64,000 nucleotides of DNA from Singulisphaera sp045290345 (GTDB lineage Bacteria > Planctomycetota > Planctomycetia > Isosphaerales > Isosphaeraceae): contig NZ_CP155447.1 in assembly GCF_045290345.1 (NCBI RefSeq), positions 7,936,001 through 8,000,000 of the forward strand. The letters run 5' to 3'. Below the pieces are notes generated by a model. It saw only the letters and a program-made list of their open reading frames with translations, was not told the DNA's origin and did not search any database. Each line of letters begins with the position of its first letter. Position 1 is the stretch's first letter. Of the stretch, positions 35,738 to 44,922 are shown piece after piece. A program made the position numbers and the translations under genes.

Positions 35738-36508
35738 TCAGGCCCGGTGGCCCGCCCAGAGGACGGCGTTGCCGATCACCTTGCGGATCGAGGGGTGAAC
35801 CAGGACCGGGAATGCGTCGTGACCGGGCCGGAGGTAGACCACCCGGCCCTTGTCGATCGTCCAGGTGAGCCCGCTCCGCATCGTTTCTCCCTGGTCCCAG
35901 GTGGAGACCAGGACGACCGTCTCGGGCACGGGAACCTTGAAGGGTTCGGCAAACATGTCCGTCTTGGCAATGGTGAAGGGATTGATCCCTTGCGCAATCG
36001 GATGTTCGGGGGTTTTTATGCTAATGTGCTCGGGGCGACCGTCTTCCCGCCACCGGCCTGGCTCGCACGAGGTGCCCATCAGCTCCCGGAACGGCTTGCT
36101 GGCGCAGGCGGCGTGGAGCGCGACGAACCCGAGTTGCCCCGCGGTGACTCGCTTGACGATGGCCGCGACGCGGTCACGGGGGACATCGTCGTGGCGGAGC
36201 CGGCCCCACCAGACGAGGACGTCGGTGTTGTCGAGCGTCTTATCATCGAGCCCGGAGCCGGGGTCGCCCAAGCGGGCGCGGATCACGTTCACGCCGTCGC
36301 GGCGGCCGAGATACTTCGCCAGCGCACCGTCGATGTCGTCGGGGTAAACGGATTTCTTTGCGGTGCCTTCGCACCAGACGCAGACCCGCAACGGATCTTC
36401 TTTCGGGGCGGCTTGGAGCCGAGCCGAAGCTTTCTCACTCAGCAAACCAAGGGCCGACATCCCTGCCCAGGCCGTTCCGCGCACAAACGAACGACGATCG
36501 ACCTGCAT
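35738..36508 (-). CDS. ThuA-like domain protein with Tat-type signal
   Basis: 256 residues. AAGGAG upstream places the start at 36508, giving a twin-arginine-like N-terminus (DRRSFVRGTAWAGMSALGLL). The mature part matches the ThuA/trehalose-utilisation family (class I glutamine-amidotransferase-like fold): VCVWCEGT, TDVLVWWGRLRHDDV, GFVALHAACASKPFRELMG, HPIAQGI, GRVVYLRPGHDAFPVLVHP. Planctomycete ThuA proteins are abundant and linked to carbohydrate use, but their reaction is not established. Confidence 0.85.
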   Translation of the reverse strand: MQVDRRSFVRGTAWAGMSALGLLSEKASARLQAAPKEDPLRVCVWCEGTAKKSVYPDDIDGALAKYLGRRDGVNVIRARLGDPGSGLDDKTLDNTDVLVWWGRLRHDDVPRDRVAAIVKRVTAGQLGFVALHAACASKPFRELMGTSCEPGRWREDGRPEHISIKTPEHPIAQGINPFTIAKTDMFAEPFKVPVPETVVLVSTWDQGETMRSGLTWTIDKGRVVYLRPGHDAFPVLVHPSIRKVIGNAVLWAGHRA

Positions 36509-36702
36509 CTCGTGAACTCTCCTTGCAAACGCTTCGCGTCCGGAATAGTCTCGGGCGGGCCATTTCATCGCACGGTAGGCTTAACCTCTTTGGTGAGGCC
36601 AAGTCGAGGAAAGAAGAGATTCGGCAGGGTTGTCATGCTAACCTGTTGGCCGCCGTCGATGCAAGAGCGTGCTGTCCCAGCGCTATTGACATTTTGAACG
36701 GA

Positions 36703-37140
36703 TCAACGGCCGGTCGCTCCGCGGAGTCGAAACGTCAGCGGAAGTAATTCACCCAGGGTATAGGTGCCGGCGCAATCGACCGCGATCGGGGTCTCGGGAC
36801 GAGCGAATTCGGCGAGGACCTGGCGACAGGCGCCGCAAGGCATCAACAGGCCTGGTTCGGCGTCGGTGGGGGCGTCGACGCAGGCCAAGGCCAGGGCATC
36901 GATGGCCACCTCACCCGCCAGGATGGCGGCGAAGATGGCGGTGCGTTCGGCGCAGATCGTCAAACCGTAAGAGGCGTTCTCGACGTTGGCGCCGGTGAAG
37001 ATCCGGCCTCCCGCGAGGACGGCCGCCCCCACGTGGAACTTCGAGTAAGGGCAATAGGCCGACCGGCTTGCCAAGCGGGCGGCCTTCAAGAGCTCAGCCA
37101 TCAAGACGGCCATGACATGCTCGTCTGAAGAACGAATCAC
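36703..37140 (-). CDS. cdd: Cytidine deaminase
   Basis: 145 residues. Deaminates cytidine/deoxycytidine to uridine in pyrimidine salvage. Zinc and proton-shuttle motif CAERTAIFAAI and zinc-binding PCGACRQVLAEF are intact; SRSAYCPYSKFHVGAAVL and GANVENASYGLTICAE are the family signatures. The start is uncertain: GTG at 37140 or ATG at 37113, both without a clear Shine-Dalgarno. Homologues would be satisfied by either. A stable hairpin lies immediately upstream. Confidence 0.95.
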   Translation of the reverse strand: MIRSSDEHVMAVLMAELLKAARLASRSAYCPYSKFHVGAAVLAGGRIFTGANVENASYGLTICAERTAIFAAILAGEVAIDALALACVDAPTDAEPGLLMPCGACRQVLAEFARPETPIAVDCAGTYTLGELLPLTFRLRGATGR

Positions 37141-37143
37141 GAT

Positions 37144-37179
37144 CCGCGGAGCGCCCCAAGGTTGTCGGGGGCTCCGCGG
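37144..37179. repeat. Hairpin between cdd and the upstream lipoprotein gene
   Basis: ccgcggagc / gctccgcgg, a perfect 9-bp stem with an ~18-base loop. On the + strand it is followed by gttttggg. As both flanking genes run leftward, the T-run is on the wrong side for a normal terminator; it could block read-through or shield the cdd start. Confidence 0.4.
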
Positions 37180-37196
37180 GTTTTGGGATGACGGAC

Positions 37197-37919
37197 TTAC
37201 TGACCGCCGAACTTCACGTCCTGGATATCTTCTTCGGGCGAATGCGGGATGAAGTGCCAGGCGATTTCGGTGGCCACGATCTGGAGGAACTTGGTCCGGA
37301 ACGCCGCTTTGCTCGCTCCCGCGCTTTCGGGGATCGGCCCGCGCACCGGGAAGACGGTGTCCTTGTAGGCGTCGTAGATATTCTGTGATTCTTTGGGCTG
37401 GTCGAGGATCGGCTTACCCTTGCTGTTCTTGGGATGAGCCAGCTCGAACGCCTGAATGTGGGTCTTCGAGTTTCCTTCGAGCAGTCCGGGGCTGGTCGGG
37501 CTGGAGACCTGGAAGGACTCGATCTCGAGGAAGATGACGATGTCGGCCTCGAAGGCCTTGGCCGCTTCGGTCGGGTCGGTCCAGTCGGGATGCCCTTCGA
37601 TCCAGGCCCAGGTCTTCTCGATGTCGACGACCTGGATCTTCTTGACCTTCTCGCGGAAGATCTTGCCCATTTCACGAGCGACCTGGCGATCGAGCGACTG
37701 GTAGTCGGTCTGCGTCCCGGCGAGTGCGTGGGCGAGGATGACGACCTTTTTCCCCTTGAGCTCAGTTTTGCACGGGGGGGGGATCGTGGGCTCGAACGGC
37801 TGAAGGAAATAGAGCACAGTTCGTGGATCACAGCCAGCCAGGGCCATGAGCCCGGCGGTGGCGATCACGAGTGTGGCAGCGGCGCGTCGCGTCCTTGCGT
37901 GCGGCCGAGGGGTCTTCAT
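37197..37919 (-). CDS. Hypothetical lipoprotein
   Basis: 240 residues. AGGGAGGG precedes the ATG at 37919; signal ends in a lipobox (ATAGLMALAGC). The mature domain (KTELKGKKVVILAHALAGTQ, DRQVAREMGKIFREKVKKIQVVDIEK, FEADIVIFLEIESFQVSSP) looks like an alpha/beta protein of the kind seen in planctomycete envelope lipoproteins; I do not recognise a named family. Its start overlaps the DUF2752 stop by four bases (ATGA), so the two are translationally coupled. Confidence 0.75.
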   Translation of the reverse strand: MKTPRPHARTRRAAATLVIATAGLMALAGCDPRTVLYFLQPFEPTIPPPCKTELKGKKVVILAHALAGTQTDYQSLDRQVAREMGKIFREKVKKIQVVDIEKTWAWIEGHPDWTDPTEAAKAFEADIVIFLEIESFQVSSPTSPGLLEGNSKTHIQAFELAHPKNSKGKPILDQPKESQNIYDAYKDTVFPVRGPIPESAGASKAAFRTKFLQIVATEIAWHFIPHSPEEDIQDVKFGGQ

Positions 37920-38362
37920 AACACCCTCCCTAAGAACAAGCGAAGTGTCCAGAACAATAGGCTCAAGGCCACGGTGGCCACGACGAGGCCGATGAGGGGC
38001 TGTTCCAGTGTTCGGAACCCGAGTGGCCGCCCCGAGGCCGCACAGGCGACCAGCCAGGGAACCAAGGCGATGCAAGCGGGGGCCAAGAGGCTCCCCGCGG
38101 GGTTGGCCCGCCAGGACGGGTTGAACCGTCCTCGAACCGACCAAGCAAACGCCGTCGTCATCCCGCAGGTCGGACAGGGGTGGCCAGTGACCACCGAAAA
38201 CGCGCAGGGGGGGAGGCCGAGTTGAGTGTGCGTGCCGAAGCCTCGAACATCGGGCTCCAGCCAACGCGCGATCATCAAGACCACCGCTAATCCCACCGCT
38301 AAAACAACGAGGGCGCATCGGGTTGGCCGTCCCAACCGAGATCGCTCAAGCTGCGAATTCAT
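37916..38362 (-). CDS. DUF2752 membrane protein
   Basis: About 148 residues from an ATG at 38362. Signature GHPCPTCGMTTAFAWSVRG identifies DUF2752, small membrane proteins with two conserved cysteines. Hydrophobic segments CALVVLAVGLAVVLMIARW, LLAPACIALVPWLVACAA and GLVVATVALSLLFWTLRLFL. Function unknown; the CPTC motif suggests redox or metal binding. The stop overlaps the next gene by ATGA at 37916-37919. Confidence 0.85.
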   Translation of the reverse strand: MNSQLERSRLGRPTRCALVVLAVGLAVVLMIARWLEPDVRGFGTHTQLGLPPCAFSVVTGHPCPTCGMTTAFAWSVRGRFNPSWRANPAGSLLAPACIALVPWLVACAASGRPLGFRTLEQPLIGLVVATVALSLLFWTLRLFLGRVL

Positions 38363-38646
38363 GGTGGACCGATCGGATGAGATGACGTGATCCGAAGCGT
38401 ACACACGGGTCGAAAACCGTAACACATGACAGGTCGCGTTAACTTACCGGAGCTCCTGATTTGAGGCAAGAGCAACCGGCCTTTTGCCGAGAGAGCGGGT
38501 CGAGCCGGCGTTTGTCGTCACGCTCACCTCGACTCTTTGATGTTAAGACGTCTCATGTTTCGCACACATGCCTTTAGGGGACCAGGGCCTTGATCTCTTG
38601 CCCCTTCGGATCGGACCAACGCCAGAATCACTCCTGCCGGGGCGTT

Positions 38647-39312
38647 TCAGAGATGCTCGACCCAGGCCTCGGCTTCGAGCGTGCAGCGCTGCATTTGTCG
38701 CTCAACCTCTTGGCGGCACGCCTCAATCGTTTCGCGGTCGGCGTCGGGCGGGACGTGGACCGCCTCGGGGACCACGCAGGCGGCCGGTTGATAAGGACGA
38801 GGGACGGCAAAACGATCCCAGCTCTTTGCCCGCCAAGGGGCACGGAAGGCCATTCCGACTCCCACGATCGGTAGGCCGGTCCGGCTCGCAAGATAGGCCA
38901 GCCCTTGGTGGACGTGCCGCCGCGGTCCTTTGGGACCGTCGGGGGTCACGCAGAGGTGCCCACGATCGACCCGGTTCGTCATCTCGCGGAGGGCGCGGGC
39001 GCCGCCTCGAGTGGTCGAACCCCGGACGACGCCGAAACCGAGCCGCTTGACTACCTGCGTGATCAACTCGCCGTCGCGGTGGTCACTGATCAGGATCTGC
39101 ATCTCGGGCCAGGCCCAGTAGTAGGCCGGGAAGAGCATCACCTCGTGGAAGAAGGCATAAATGTAGCGTTGGCCGGTTCGCCTCGCGTATTCAGGGTTGA
39201 GCGTCGGGTCGGCGTAACGGAAGTGGAAGGGGCAGGTCCCCACGAGTCGGCGGACCGTCCATGCACCGGTGACGCCGATCGCACGGACCAAGAGCGGATG
39301 CTGAATTTTCAT
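38647..39312 (-). CDS. DUF374 lysophospholipid/LPS acyltransferase-like protein
   Basis: 221 residues. DUF374 signatures: YIYAFFHEVMLFPAYYW, ISDHRDGELITQVVKRLGF, VRGSTTRGGARALREM, CVTPDGPKGPRR. The family is related to LpxL-type acyltransferases and may acylate a lipid A-like or other envelope lipid at the inner face of the membrane. The usual HX4D-like motif is represented by the H..D of SDHRDG. No cognate LPS genes are nearby. Confidence 0.88.
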   Translation of the reverse strand: MKIQHPLLVRAIGVTGAWTVRRLVGTCPFHFRYADPTLNPEYARRTGQRYIYAFFHEVMLFPAYYWAWPEMQILISDHRDGELITQVVKRLGFGVVRGSTTRGGARALREMTNRVDRGHLCVTPDGPKGPRRHVHQGLAYLASRTGLPIVGVGMAFRAPWRAKSWDRFAVPRPYQPAACVVPEAVHVPPDADRETIEACRQEVERQMQRCTLEAEAWVEHL

Positions 39313-39439
39313 CGGCCCTCCCTGGCCAGACAGATCACCCGGAATGGTCGACTCTTCAACGGCCCGATACCTTAGTCGTCCCGGCGATTTGCCGCCAGCG
39401 GGAAAGTTCGCGCCGTCCGTTCAACTTCAGGACCTGAGC

Positions 39440-40054
39440 TCAAGGTCGGTTCCCCGCAACCAGAAACGCAATTGCGGATGCATCGGTCTCGGTTAGACCG
39501 GTGAGCTCGCGTCCTGGCCTCGCAATCATGCGGACTTCGATGAGATGATAGGTCGTGGTGATGCGTGGGTCCCGGGCGTGTCGTAAGCCCAACAGGGCCC
39601 GCGCGTCTTTCACGGCGCGGTACGCGAACCAATAGCCGATCAGATTCGGGCCCGGTAAAGGGGCGAGCAGCAAGGAGATGGGAGAGATGAGTACGTTGAC
39701 CCCCAACCAGGGGAGATGGCGTTTTAGACAACGGGTTCGGTAGACGGCCCAGAGAGCCTGAGCCTCCTCGTCCGAGAGCGCAGCCGGGTGATAAATCTCG
39801 ATCGTCGAGGCCGTGCTCAGGTGAGCGAGCATCGACTCATCGGCCGGCATCCGACTCTGGAGGTAGTCCCAGAACGCGTGGACTTTACCCACAGGCCCGC
39901 GATCAGCCTTTGACCATGCCGTTTTGAGGTTCTGCGCCTTGCGCTCGATCCAGCCGCGAAATCCTTGATGGGGTGGACGACGCTTCCGCCCCGGCGGCTT
40001 CTCGGTGGAAAAAACGGCCTTCCCTTCGGCTGTCAGATGCAGTTGGATCTTCAA
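39440..40054 (-). CDS. Mitochondrial K+/H+ exchange-related (KHE1-like) protein
   Basis: 204 residues. The pattern LSTASTIEIYHPAALSDEEAQALW, then RHLPWLGVNVLISPISLLLAPLPGPNLIGYWFAYRAVKDARALLG, matches the family that includes yeast Mdm31/KHE1-like proteins. One or two hydrophobic segments around SPISLLLAPLPGPNLIGYWFAY. Bacterial members are uncharacterised; the transport link in the family name is by analogy only. Lies alone, leftward. Confidence 0.7.
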   Translation of the reverse strand: MKIQLHLTAEGKAVFSTEKPPGRKRRPPHQGFRGWIERKAQNLKTAWSKADRGPVGKVHAFWDYLQSRMPADESMLAHLSTASTIEIYHPAALSDEEAQALWAVYRTRCLKRHLPWLGVNVLISPISLLLAPLPGPNLIGYWFAYRAVKDARALLGLRHARDPRITTTYHLIEVRMIARPGRELTGLTETDASAIAFLVAGNRP

Positions 40055-40268
40055 AAGCGTTCCCCCTCATCCGCGCTGCGGGCGGTTCCCGCGAAATCCT
40101 GCTCCGGATGGCTCCAGCAGCCCTCCTTACGAGGGCGGGACGGAGGAGGTTCGCCGACCTCAAAATCCTGCCATCTGAGCCCTCCAGGGACTACACTCGC
40201 GAATTAGATGCCCAAACCGCTTCCGGTTGGGTTGGGGGCGATTCATTGGCCGCCCTGGAATTGGCTAA

Positions 40269-40288
40269 CAGGGAGCCTGCGCTCCCTG
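40269..40288 (-). terminator. Candidate terminator of the first DUF1501 operon
   Basis: cagggagc / gctccctg, an 8-bp stem with four-base loop, 28 bp past the DUF1501 stop in the direction of transcription. Only a short TT follows. Confidence 0.4.
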
Positions 40289-40315
40289 CTTGCCTCAAAT
40301 CCTCAACGGCTCCGC

Positions 40316-41812
40316 CTACGCGATAATCTCGCGGATCGGCTGTCCGTAATCGATTTCCAGACGCTTCTGGCCGGGGACTTCGAGTCGCCGCGGGTCGAGT
40401 CCCATTTGATGGAGAATGGTGGCGTGGATGTCGGTCACGTAATGGCGGTTTTCCACGGCGTGGAAGCCGAGTTCGTCGGTCGCTCCGTGGGCGATCCCCC
40501 CTTTGATGCCGCCGCCGGCCATCCAGACCGAGAATCCGAAGGGGTGGTGGTCGCGACCGTCTCCCCCTTGAGCACCTGGAGTGCGGCCGAACTCGGTGGC
40601 CCAGACGACCAGGGTTTCGTCGAGCAGGCCGCGCTGCTTGAGGTCCTTGAGGAGTCCGGCGATCGGCCGGTCCACCTGACCACAGAGCTTGGAGTGGCCG
40701 GCCTTGAGACCGCCGTGTGCATCCCAGGCCCCTGCCCCGCCGTTGTTGCCATGGAAGATCTGAACGAAGCGGACACCACGTTCGACCAGCCGGCGCGCCG
40801 AGAGGCATTGCTCGCCAAAAGTCTTGGTCTCCGGCCGATCGAGCCCGTAGAGCGATTGAATCGCGTTTCGCTCGTTCGAAAACTGAAGGACTTCGGGCAC
40901 GGCCGCCTGCATCCGGAACGCCAGCTCGTACGACTTGATGCGAGCGCGGAGCGCGGGGTCGTCGGGATACTGAATCGACGAGAGCCGGTTCAAACGGCCG
41001 AGGAGCTCAAACTCGCGTTCCTGCTCTTCGCGGTAGACCTCGGGGCCGGGCGTGGCGAACGGCAGCGGGCTTTTGGGATCGACCGAGAACTGCACCCCGT
41101 CATGTTCGGGGCCGAGGTAGTGGGCCCCGTGGCCTGCCTGGCCTCCGCAGCAGTCGGCGATCGGGGTACCGAGGACGACGAACTGCGGCAGGTCTTCGTT
41201 GAGTGAGCCGAGACCATAGTGGACCCAGGATCCGATCGTCGGAAACGGCCCTTCCAGCGCGTGGCGGCCCGTATGGAATTGGAGTTGGGCGCCGTGGTTA
41301 TTGTCGGTGGTCCACATCGAGCGGACCAGGGCGATGTCGTCCGCGCAATCACCGAGGTTGGGCCACCAGTCACTGATCTCGAGTCCGCTCTCGCCTCGTT
41401 TGCGCGATCCGACCTGGAGCGGATAGAGGATCTGCCGGATGTGACCATTGGCGTCGTCGGGGACGACGATCCGCACGTTGCCTGCGAGCGGGTTCTTGAG
41501 AGCGTCGGCATAAGGCGATTCGGCGATCGTCTTGCCCGCGTAGCGATTCAGGGCCGGCTTGGGGTCGAAGCTCTCCATGTGGCTCGTTCCGCCGATCATG
41601 AAGAGCCAGATCACGCTCTTGGCCTTGGGGGCGAAGTGCGGCTTGCCGTCGGGGGGGAGCCACTCCTCCGCACCCGCCCCCCGCGCAATCTTGTCGCGGT
41701 GGAGCATGGCGCCGAGGACCATTCCGGTGAAGCCCATGCCGACGTCGGCAAGGAACGTGCGGCGCGGGACTCGGCCGCAACTATGGTCAGTCGTGTGTGT
41801 CTTCGAGTCCAT
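40316..41812 (-). CDS. DUF1501 protein (first copy), Tat-exported
   Basis: 498 residues. Twin-arginine-type N-terminus (VPRRTFLADVGMGFTGMVLG). Alkaline-phosphatase/sulfatase-superfamily-like DUF1501 core: WLFMIGGTSHMESFDPKPALN, LVRSMWTTDNNHGAQLQFHTG, HYGLGSLNEDLPQFVVLG, ARRLVERGVRFVQIFHGN, VVWATEFGRTP, GRDHHPFGFSVWMAGGGIKGG. It always travels with PSC1/PSD1 genes in planctomycetes; the pair is thought to act on the cell surface, perhaps on sulfated or other polysaccharides, but no activity is established. It lies 26 bp downstream of the partner. Confidence 0.93.
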   Translation of the reverse strand: MDSKTHTTDHSCGRVPRRTFLADVGMGFTGMVLGAMLHRDKIARGAGAEEWLPPDGKPHFAPKAKSVIWLFMIGGTSHMESFDPKPALNRYAGKTIAESPYADALKNPLAGNVRIVVPDDANGHIRQILYPLQVGSRKRGESGLEISDWWPNLGDCADDIALVRSMWTTDNNHGAQLQFHTGRHALEGPFPTIGSWVHYGLGSLNEDLPQFVVLGTPIADCCGGQAGHGAHYLGPEHDGVQFSVDPKSPLPFATPGPEVYREEQEREFELLGRLNRLSSIQYPDDPALRARIKSYELAFRMQAAVPEVLQFSNERNAIQSLYGLDRPETKTFGEQCLSARRLVERGVRFVQIFHGNNGGAGAWDAHGGLKAGHSKLCGQVDRPIAGLLKDLKQRGLLDETLVVWATEFGRTPGAQGGDGRDHHPFGFSVWMAGGGIKGGIAHGATDELGFHAVENRHYVTDIHATILHQMGLDPRRLEVPGQKRLEIDYGQPIREIIA

Positions 41813-41838
41813 GGCGAATCCTCCACGATCCGTTTCGG

Positions 41839-44634
41839 TTAGCGGATCGTCACGAAATCATTATGGTTGAAGAGCACGTGCACGAGGCTTTCACGGGCCC
41901 GCTGCGCGGGGTCGGCGGCCGGCTTCACTGCACTGGCGGGTCCGGAAGCGAACGGGTGGAGGCCCGTCTTATCGGCCAGTCGAACGGCCTGTTCGGTCAG
42001 GTACGTTTCGCAGGCGGTCCGCTCCTCGGGACCCGGTGCGCGGCCAAGCACACGCTCGAAGGCTGAGGTCACGAACGCGGGGTTATCCGAGGTTGCCGGA
42101 CCCGACTTGAGGTCGCGAGAGATCGCGGCCGCCAGGACTCGTGCCTGTTCGAACGAGATCGGGCTGTTCGCCAAGGCCAACGCCTGTTGTGGGACGACGC
42201 TCTCGGAGCGGCGGTAACAGGAGGTTGCGTTGGCGGAGTCGAACAGCTTCAGGAAGGTGACTCGCTTTTCCTTGGCGTGCCGGAAGTAGAGGCTCCGCCG
42301 CTTCGATGCGAGGTCCGCGTTCGGGTCGAGGTCGGGGCCGCCGAGGTTGTTTTCAAGGGCGCCCGCCGCATGCAGCAGGTTATCGCGGACCGCCTCGGCT
42401 TCCATCCGCCGGGGGTTCATCCGCCAGAGCGACCGGTTCTCCGGATCCTGGGCCAGGTTGGAGTCGCTCGCCCCCTCGGACGAGGACTGGCGGCGGTAGG
42501 CCTGGCTGGTGACGATCAGGCGGTGGAGCTGCTTCATGCTCCAGCCACTATCCATGAACGAGTTCGCCAGCCAGTCCAGGAGCGCGGGGTTCGAGGGGCC
42601 TTTGCCATTGAGGCCGAAGTCGAAAACGGTCTCGACCAGCGGTGTGCCGAAGTGTCGCATCCAGATGTGGTTGACGGCGACCCGGGCCGTGAGGGGATTC
42701 TCTTTCGAAGCCATCCAGTTCGCCAGTGCGAGCCGGCGTCCCGTGCTCGTCGCGGGATAGACCGTGCCCAGGCTCGCATAGGTGGCGCTGCCGTTGTTAA
42801 GAGCGCTTTGGGCGGTGTCGAAGGCTTTGCGGGCCTCATCCCGTTTCTTGGTCGCTGCGGCGATGGCGGCCTGCTTCGTGGGAAGATCGACCGATTTGAG
42901 CGATCGTTCTGGTCCCTTTTCCTTGGGCGTCTTGCCCGGTCGATACGACGGGGAGATCGGCGAGGTTTGGTTGGCGACGTCGAGCGCCTGTTCCGCGGTG
43001 AGCAGGTCAAAGCTGGCCTTGGCCACGGCGGCCGCTCGCTCGGCTCGACCTGCCTCGAGGGCCAAGCTGGGGGCGTCAGCGGATGGTGGAGTAGCATGCT
43101 TCGCGCGATCGGCGGCAATTTTCGCTTCGATCGCCAAGAGATTGGCGCGGGATAGGGTCAGGGCACTAGCCATCAGGGCGGAGGTTGCCTCGGCCTTGCG
43201 GCTCGCCGCTTGCGCCGGCTTGGGATCGCGAGCGATCGCCTCGAGTGTCGTCGCATCAACGAGAGCTCGATCCGCCTTGGCCAACGCGTCCAAGTAGGAG
43301 GTGACCTCGACCTTGGCCTGGGCCAACGTCTCGTCCTGAACGAATTGCCGCGCACCGGGATAGTAGGCCTGGGGGGGCAGGTTGACGGCCTGGACCGGGA
43401 ACTTGCCTCGGTTGAGGACCCGAGGGAGGCCGGGATCGAGCGGCTTTTCCTTCACGGGCCGTTTCTCGTCGCCCCGCTCGAAGAGGAAGGTTGGCGTCTT
43501 GGGATCCTTGTCGTAGACGCGAACCAGGCCGTCCTTGAGCGGGTCGGGCTGGCCGGCGATGCGGTCGGTACGGATCTCGTGAGGTTCGAAGAAGGCGCGG
43601 AACTTGTAATAGTCTTCGTGCGCGATCGGGTCGTACTTGTGGTCGTGACACCGGGCGCAGTTGATGGTGATGCCCAGGAAGGCCTTCGAGGTGTGCTCGA
43701 CGATGTTGTCGAGCCAGACGTTCCGGTTGAACTTGTACCAGTTGCGAACGAGGTAGCCGGTCGCCCGCAGGGCCTCGGGATCGTCGGGCGCGGCCTCGTC
43801 GGCGGCGATCATCTCGACGACCATCCGGTCGTACCCTTTGTCCTTATTGAGCGATTCGACAATCCAGTCACGCCAGCGCCAGATGTGGGGCTGGCTCTCG
43901 CGGACCTCTTTGTTGTAGCCGTCCCAGTCACTGTAGCGCCAAACATCCATCCAGTGCCGTCCCCAGCGCTCGCCGTAACGGGGGCTGGCCAGGAGACGAT
44001 CCACGACCTTCTCGTAGGCGTCGGCCGAGGAATCCTCGAGGTAGGTTCGGAGCTCAGTCGGGGTCGGAGCCAGGCCGGTCAGGTCGAGTGAGGCTCGGCG
44101 GATCAACGTCTCCTTATCGGCGAGCGGTCCGGGCATCACCCCCCGCTCCTTCTGCTGGGCAGCAAGGAAGGCGTCGATCGGGCTGCTCTTGGGGGAAACG
44201 CCCTCCACCGTGGGGATTTCGGACCGAGTCGGCCGCTGGAAGGCCCAGTGTCGACCTGGGTCTTCCGGCTCGGCCTCGCCCTCGGGGGACTCGGCTCCCT
44301 GGTCGATCCAGGCCTTCAGGGTGGCGATCTCCTGCGTCGAGAGCGGTTCTCCTTCAGGAGGCATTCGCAAGCCGTCAGCCCCGGTGACAACCTCGATCAG
44401 CAGACTCTCGGAACTCATGCCGGGGACGACCGTCGGTCCGCCGTCTCCCCCTTGCTTGATTCGCGCCGCGGTATCGAGCCGCAGCCCTGCCTTCGCCTTG
44501 AGAACCCCGTGGCAGGCCACGCATCGCTTGGTGAAGAGGGGCTTGACCTCCCGCGCGTAATCGACAGTGTCGGCCGCCGACAGGAGTCCAGGCAGCGCGA
44601 GGCAGCCGAGCAAGGTCACGAGCGTCGTCTTCAT
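41839..44634 (-). CDS. PSC1/DUF1549/DUF1553 (PSD1) cytochrome-like protein, first copy
   Basis: 931 residues. Signal peptide TTLVTLLGCLALPGLLSAAD. The N-terminal PSC1 (cytochrome c-like) domain has haem motif RCVACHG and GLRLDTAARIKQGG. A DUF1549 domain follows (SPIDAFLAAQQKERG, RRASLDLTGLAPTPTELRTYL, YGERWGRHWMDVWRYSD) with a second haem-type motif CARCHDHKYDP. A middle ~150 residues is Ala/Lys/Glu-rich and probably coiled coil. The C-terminal DUF1553 contains ARVAVNHIWMRHFGTPLVET and FDSANATSCYRRSESVVPQQALAL. Probably an exported haem-binding partner of the DUF1501 protein. Confidence 0.93.
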   Translation of the reverse strand: MKTTLVTLLGCLALPGLLSAADTVDYAREVKPLFTKRCVACHGVLKAKAGLRLDTAARIKQGGDGGPTVVPGMSSESLLIEVVTGADGLRMPPEGEPLSTQEIATLKAWIDQGAESPEGEAEPEDPGRHWAFQRPTRSEIPTVEGVSPKSSPIDAFLAAQQKERGVMPGPLADKETLIRRASLDLTGLAPTPTELRTYLEDSSADAYEKVVDRLLASPRYGERWGRHWMDVWRYSDWDGYNKEVRESQPHIWRWRDWIVESLNKDKGYDRMVVEMIAADEAAPDDPEALRATGYLVRNWYKFNRNVWLDNIVEHTSKAFLGITINCARCHDHKYDPIAHEDYYKFRAFFEPHEIRTDRIAGQPDPLKDGLVRVYDKDPKTPTFLFERGDEKRPVKEKPLDPGLPRVLNRGKFPVQAVNLPPQAYYPGARQFVQDETLAQAKVEVTSYLDALAKADRALVDATTLEAIARDPKPAQAASRKAEATSALMASALTLSRANLLAIEAKIAADRAKHATPPSADAPSLALEAGRAERAAAVAKASFDLLTAEQALDVANQTSPISPSYRPGKTPKEKGPERSLKSVDLPTKQAAIAAATKKRDEARKAFDTAQSALNNGSATYASLGTVYPATSTGRRLALANWMASKENPLTARVAVNHIWMRHFGTPLVETVFDFGLNGKGPSNPALLDWLANSFMDSGWSMKQLHRLIVTSQAYRRQSSSEGASDSNLAQDPENRSLWRMNPRRMEAEAVRDNLLHAAGALENNLGGPDLDPNADLASKRRSLYFRHAKEKRVTFLKLFDSANATSCYRRSESVVPQQALALANSPISFEQARVLAAAISRDLKSGPATSDNPAFVTSAFERVLGRAPGPEERTACETYLTEQAVRLADKTGLHPFASGPASAVKPAADPAQRARESLVHVLFNHNDFVTIR

Positions 44635-44883
44635 GGATTCACCGCGGTTCGAGGTAGGAGGCCCGCGAGGGTGCCGACGGCGTGAGATCGCGCACTCGAG
44701 ACCCAGAGGATGGGCGAGGCCAGCGCGGGGTCGATCACCGGGAACAGACCGATCCTACCCCAAGACCGACGGTTCCACAAGAAATTGCGTTGCCACCCTG
44801 CGCTGAAGGGTAAGCGTCTCGATTGACCCGACTCCAGGCGGCGGGTTCGTCGGATCATCCTGTTGCGCCGGAAGCCGTTGTTG

Positions 44884-44889
44884 TATAAT
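44884..44889 (+). promoter_or_regulatory. Candidate -10 element (TATAAT)
   Basis: A consensus TATAAT 34 bp before the ATG at 44923. The -35 side is weak (TTGCGC at 44863-44868, spacing 15). Probably the promoter for the two-gene unit that follows. Confidence 0.45.
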
Positions 44890-44922
44890 GACGTGCGGAA
44901 ACCCATCCGGAGGAGCGTGCAC

